From: JAGLQA01 sp023135565
GTDB taxonomy: Bacteria > Acidobacteriota > Aminicenantia > UBA2199
Assembly: GCA_030639305.1 (NCBI GenBank)
Contig: DAOWCY010000011.1
Span: 1-64,000 of the forward strand
Direction of reading: 5' to 3'
Length of the DNA stretch: 64,000 nt
Shown: in pieces, positions 62,601 through 64,000 of the stretch
How positions within the stretch are numbered: position 1 is the first letter of the stretch
How the letters are laid out: each line of letters begins with the position of its first letter
Made by a program: the position numbers and the translations under genes
The notes under the pieces: model-generated
What the model was told of the DNA's origin: nothing
Databases searched by the model: none
The model's input: only the letters and a program-made list of their open reading frames with translations

Positions 62601-64000
62601 CACTTCATCCCCGGCAGCCTGACCGGCATGGAGCTTTTCCCCAATATCGAGAAGGACAGGAGTTTTACCATAATAGACAACACTGAAACCGGGATATATA
62701 CCGATGAAGCGGACGGTTCCATGATCGATCCCCTTCCCGGTGAAACAGAACCCCTGGCAAAACCCGGAGATCGTTACCGTTTTAAATACAAAGGCGTACT
62801 AATTCTCGAAGAATGTCAAACCACCCTGTCCGGCAGCCACAGTTTCGGCGACATCACCCTGATCGCGTCTACCCTGACTGTAAACGGCCTTCTCAACGCT
62901 CAAAATCTAACCTTACAAAGCGGCAGTACAATCACCCATTCCCCGGCCACCACCACAGTTGCCTACTCATTAGAGATCGAAGCCCGGCAAATCGTCGTCT
63001 CCGAAGGCTGCAATATCGGCGTCAGCGGGCACGGTTATTTGGGCGGTTTCATGGGCGACAATGCCTCAAGTTACGGTTTGACCCTGGGTTTGTCTCCAGG
63101 CAGTTACCGCTATTCAGGTGGCAGTTACGGCGGTTACGGCGGTCAATACGGCAGCGATGCCGTCAACCGAATCTATGGTTCCCTCAGCGCGCCAATAGAC
63201 CCCGGTTCCGGCAGCGGCGCTTACAGCAGCAGTTATCCCGGCGGAGCGGGCGGCGGCGTGATTCGTATCAGCGCCGAAAACATCGTTAACGACGGCGGCA
63301 TTCGCGCCAATGGCGGCAGCGCAGCCAGCGGCGGTTCCGGCGGTTCCATCCGGATTAACGTGGGTATTTTAAGCGGCAGCGGCGAAATTCGCGCCGATGG
63401 CGGCGGCGGTTTGCGCAGCCAGGGCAGCGGTGGCAGCGGCGGCAGGATCGCCCTTTATTACGAAGACGCCTCCGCTTTCGAGCCGCGGAACATTACCGCT
63501 TACGGCGGGCTTTACCTGTCCGGCAGCGACGGCGAAAAGAACGGCAGCGCCGGCACAGTTTACTTAAAAAAAGCCGCGGAACAGGCACAGTTAATCGTAG
63601 ACAACCGCGGTAAAGCCTCCCATGACCGGCGTGTTTTCCCGGTTTTCGGCCCGGGTACTGTTACCTCCATAAGCGGGACGGAGGGCAATATTTTAGTTGA
63701 TGAAAACGCCGTTTTCATGCCCGGCGCTTTAGTGGGTATGGAACTGATCCCCGATATTACCGACAAAGAGAAAACCTTTACTATTATCGCCAATGATAGA
63801 ACCACTATCACCACGGACCCGGCGGACGGCAGCCTGACCCAGGCCAGCGCAGCGGGCAAAACCTACAGCGGTAAATTTGTATTCCCCGGGCACTTAGTGA
63901 TTCGCAATGCCTATTCCAGGTTGGACCGGGAAGTAGAGTTGGGCAGCCTAAGCGTTATCGAAAACGGCAGGCTGTCGCATCCACTCTTTACCACCTCGGA
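53676..64000 (+). CDS. Giant multidomain surface protein, 3'-truncated by window edge
   Basis: The frame is open from the ATG at 53676 (GGAGG upstream) to the window end: at least 3,441 residues. Order: signal or anchor (IILMMLSIALLFVTGL, about 23-38); a 850-residue region with a calcium-loop-like GPDGKIGTSDD (about 340) and DLDGDGAAD (about 774); about 13 carboxypeptidase-regulatory-like beta repeats (about 900-2060), each opening like GxVxGRVL.xDG; two Big_5-type domains (SLFPADGSSGVPL, VSPVPNAAGVSPA; about 2063-2270); four further Ig-like domains (to about 2660); then Gly-rich modules of about 370 residues (YLGG, GGYGGQY, YPGG.GGG, NGSAGTVYL), two complete and a third beginning. Probably a secreted adhesin or surface fibre, made with the adjacent secretin and lipoprotein. 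Confidence 0.9.
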   Translation, partial: MKLRREKNEKKCGFMTRQSAKKTIILMMLSIALLFVTGLNNSRMFTQETLAEGEVKVKGLSLRVEPVSLTVPINTVTVVNTIFSVDTAELLAGMVVKAELRGPGLDGAITLSTLPNHPFSIPGLSIKGNYYLEDIRLEREGLILLKAVPQRVAIAVMDIVVTRIETRQLTLEEIRERGIVITDDSFTCYNFSVGFILESKEVTYNFPVIFGAEGMEVIRPTGLTVNNVTNPIAELGSSGGGMVPFTLELPDIDIPVPGDIGGGNLGRSIPGILVFNNDIAFLNQFFSVMFVISNNAPDSSSLSLKNLQARLILPDGLREAETNPPHIIGTPIPVRAPGPDGKIGTSDDIDIILATFSGMAEFLAEGLQEGAHTVEIEFSGTLSGLPSGDVEVKGKAAGAVIVRSPEFSVTFSHPSVVRNGEEYDIYVTMTNISPVTANLVSLSMPASNLVGTRILSAESVGFETLTPGESKTAEFRMLSLQTGEVRASAFKAEGNVKGKFILYAGVGEEGIPLSPDTITLPRYAYSLPKELINTALQLLGEAYSIATTPPGGLPEGLPYVSKGAVTSRALDLAEAGQRVFFGEELLKSIEVLALDWQGSRRQDLSFDTLRRLTSKGTTFAARIAAVFDQYLIENSAAAFFAHFSQTCSYKNPFFAAQLSFSGRPRSASLKVTDFYRNELSNTGASLTRQIPYGEFYLLEESSSPVDFALIGAVEENGYTVEITGLENGTFDLSLLVPDAGNGFNQVFFSGIACEPGSRSILTLKGGDTAFTLTTDLDGDGAADRTHQAITTHVNESGLRLISAVQDCETHGAGHAVALLFNHPVEPDTAKVRTNFSSAGKEVYGSYLQPSGRVIIVGFNNPVSPFVESRIKVENLLDRAGNLLTPAPTEMLIEATIDTPGGIVYGRVLTADGQPVVNAPVQLSEQEDGSTGAGSSGTTRSFTVTDASGNYQFDYVRILSNPFTIETLDPASGKLEKVRSKLWVNGQRALIDIIIRGRGSLSGRVLTEEGVPVGNAAVGAKAENAGIEESFSTKSDENGSYLLSDIPIGRINLFAASGTLYGSASAALTYPGESARVDITLVGVNFGSVKGRVLKNDGLTPVIDTPVVVNTGAYGGQSTRTDGEGYFNFPNVPAGWIVVQAYDPFTGKIGGKVETTLIEGQEFDASIILRGTGGISGTVLSYNGVPQPGILVYMENTNFYMDTDTNGEFSFSEVPVGNYSLTAYDRTARIIARGAANITVEGQEIRSTIVFADPRKGGVTGKVYQPDGVTTAADARVYVSDGAYRVLAQTSTGSSGSYAFSDLPPAQYYVTAVTAGNGSTSNAVIRFPGDYPTSNIYLKGSGKVNIDVFAEDGQTGIMADVKFSYTTFVFEPGHMIGFQMKQGRYSTDENGHLEFDGVMTGPFGGNAANPFYPREVYFNGRLETPGAVENVKVVMPPLGRIEGRVVSYEKDEAGEDIPVPNAKVTLRIYDFPEQTLYSSSTPGQEGSFTFNLIPTGGFYIEAQSGPEEMPEFFYQGKASSHMGETGETVNITVRLQGKGQVTGFVKRPDGTVVPDAKVNLETIGFPFYKKELRSQPAAGAEPGLFIFNFVPQGNFFLRAVDDKDTFLGGRAYGSMPTHGYTADVDVLLEASGTVQGRVLSPDYMSTIASAQVVLYSGASGYPFGFAVSGADGAFKFVNAAVGTFRVEVLDAVSGRRGKANGSLSADGDIADIDVNLEGRGTVSGAFYDASQADPISGAEVKIASLGQFPFDMVTTTGSDGSFNFGEIGAGGFKLEALDPGTKLIGKAEGAIEYEKQDVVVNIYAEGSGKARGTVLQAGGQEPVPLAPVILRIDGKVYSSSTANDRGQYVFDLVPLGDFTLRAGQPGGGPDYGTASGSLTYHGQETVIDIVFKGTGSITGRVLDGSGTPQAAVNVKLYANNTLTTTGTDSSGNFIFSPVLLGRFSLQAKDTVSNLSAAGSGEITSPGETVTIDLTLQSAGQVKGKVLNTDGSTPADKAYVHLKGGDLNLYTSTDTSGNFQFDAVRLGDFTVVIEGYNQSGLGRVGGAVNTHGDVVDFGAVVLDNQKPQVTSLFPADGSSGVPLRTAVTLIFSESIAPHTVNSNNIRVTANTGLLSGTLSLSGDQKTVVFTSYAPLRSFTLYTVTVAAAVEDSAGNTLSNAVSGTFITSDTEPPRVIAVSPVPNAAGVSPAAVIRVTFNEPIDTSKFTGGNMVVTKAGSPIAGSFGFNESSTAVIFTPASSLEKNALYTVSVQNALDLTGNIQAAPYSSAFYTTDTISPELQLIPPDGSTSVIEGSSVHITTNTASTDIADVYFYIEGEHTFTDSSTPFDYVFTAPLISEIGKTTFLVEALPVDSAGNQGEKKNLLLTLIPDSPPQVTLTLLSPAVLDPGQQLRCRVNASDDYRLKKVVFTAKGGSLDFLDGDVLNQPTYAYDFAVRLPADILPGTEITAQASAMDSRENTAITAQVSIKVREDTAAPTVQIISPAEGDMFKFNETVEITASAADDIAIKEVRFYLDDELLTADSSAPYQAAYTVPELEDYKQVIFRAEAEDIAGKTNSDQVNVTLEKLIDENAPVVKILSPTGGALVFAGENLKIIAHAVDNEGIEQVEFYVDGQLLFTDTTVPYETQYTIPASAVEGTAFTIKAVAGDLLDNSTYRQSVVQVVEGVHLPGGTVIEAGDKTYDNQTIIIKEGTVIINGAHIFANVLVKESGWLRHSPATSLQDYKMELTLSGQLVIGPDAKIAVGARGYLGGYRSDNNQIPGLTSGNTTTGASGLRSGGSHGGYGGQYSPNPVNELYGSIYQPTIPGSGGGAYDSGYPGGSGGGVLYVQAAEIITDGSIGADGEYSSRGGAGGGGSIYFHVTTLKGSGTIHADGGINPTNGSAGGGGRIAVYYTDAAGFDQSKITAFGGTFGDGTINTERNGSAGTVYLEKSGAAGQILVNNRGLETSRPTGLIGGIPGVPGTITAIEAFKLTDARAHFIPGSLTGMELFPNIEKDRSFTIIDNTETGIYTDEADGSMIDPLPGETEPLAKPGDRYRFKYKGVLILEECQTTLSGSHSFGDITLIASTLTVNGLLNAQNLTLQSGSTITHSPATTTVAYSLEIEARQIVVSEGCNIGVSGHGYLGGFMGDNASSYGLTLGLSPGSYRYSGGSYGGYGGQYGSDAVNRIYGSLSAPIDPGSGSGAYSSSYPGGAGGGVIRISAENIVNDGGIRANGGSAASGGSGGSIRINVGILSGSGEIRADGGGGLRSQGSGGSGGRIALYYEDASAFEPRNITAYGGLYLSGSDGEKNGSAGTVYLKKAAEQAQLIVDNRGKASHDRRVFPVFGPGTVTSISGTEGNILVDENAVFMPGALVGMELIPDITDKEKTFTIIANDRTTITTDPADGSLTQASAAGKTYSGKFVFPGHLVIRNAYSRLDREVELGSLSVIENGRLSHPLFTTS
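62005..63650 (+). repeat. Tandem Gly-rich modules in the giant gene
   Basis: Two copies of a module spaced about 1.1 kb apart share SGG(S)xGGYGGQY, NxxYGS, GAYxSxYPGG.GGG, GxGTIxADGG-type segments and NGSAGTVYL. A third begins before the window end. Such long in-frame repeats invite copy-number change and collapse in assembly. Confidence 0.75.

Noticed and set aside
54284..63859. Many minus-strand ORFs of 60-230 codons opposite the giant gene
   Set aside because: They are antisense shadows of a G+C-rich, repeat-containing plus-strand frame that shows clear domain structure throughout.

Overview
The window most likely comes from a diderm, uncultured-lineage bacterium. Secretin, outer-membrane beta-barrels, lipoprotein signals and a DUF5916/CBM9-like outer-membrane protein point to two membranes. 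The mix of paired FtsX-type permeases, Rpn nucleases, AAA/PD-(D/E)XK ATPases, CHAT-TPR proteins and intergenic regions packed with modular hairpin repeats resembles Candidatus Aminicenantes / Acidobacteriota-type genomes. That placement is inference from gene content; no rRNA or tRNA is present to confirm it.

Layout. 1-1.7 kb: end of an integrative element (membrane protein fragment, excisionase-like HTH, tyrosine recombinase). 1.7-8.6 kb: lipoprotein phosphoesterase, then the housekeeping run rpmE-prfA-prmC-radical SAM and an anchored molybdopterin-domain-like protein. 9-17.3 kb: a probable defence island with an OLD/PARIS-like ATPase + TOPRIM pair, a small protein + Rossmannoid (TIR-like) pair, and a zinc-ribbon/3-TM/CHAT-STAND-TPR group, followed by decayed regulator fragments. 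18.2-25.4 kb (minus strand): a MacAB-type export operon with two tandem permeases and a predicted 20-residue membrane peptide. 25.8-28.6 kb: a nucleotidyltransferase toxin-antitoxin-like pair, an Rpn nuclease and small remnants. 28.7-33.2 kb: DUF5916 outer-membrane protein and an OmpR/CusS-type two-component system. 33.4-41.4 kb: AAA/nuclease ATPase and feoB, both frameshifted in poly(A) tracts, with topB, feoA and an AlbA/Schlafen regulator. 41.6-49.6 kb: M14 peptidase, thioredoxin-like protein, PilZ protein, an acyl-activating ligase/ACP/KBL-like cluster and an outer-membrane protein. 50.3-64 kb: Ig/PKD lipoprotein, secretin with a C-terminal cohesin domain, and a giant surface protein of more than 3,440 residues that runs off the window.

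Intergenic DNA is the second story. One family of modular repeats carries hairpins whose arms change together between copies, and one copy has been absorbed in frame into the secretin gene. A second family (about 100 nt) sits in the leaders of three genes and also preserves hairpins of changing sequence. Several promoters close to TTGACA-N17-TATAAT can be read, and three of them place the predicted transcription start at or within two bases of the ATG, suggesting leaderless mRNAs.

The best candidates for undescribed biology are the 9-17 kb island, the cohesin-secretin/giant-protein locus, the ligase-ACP-KBL cluster and the structured leader family.
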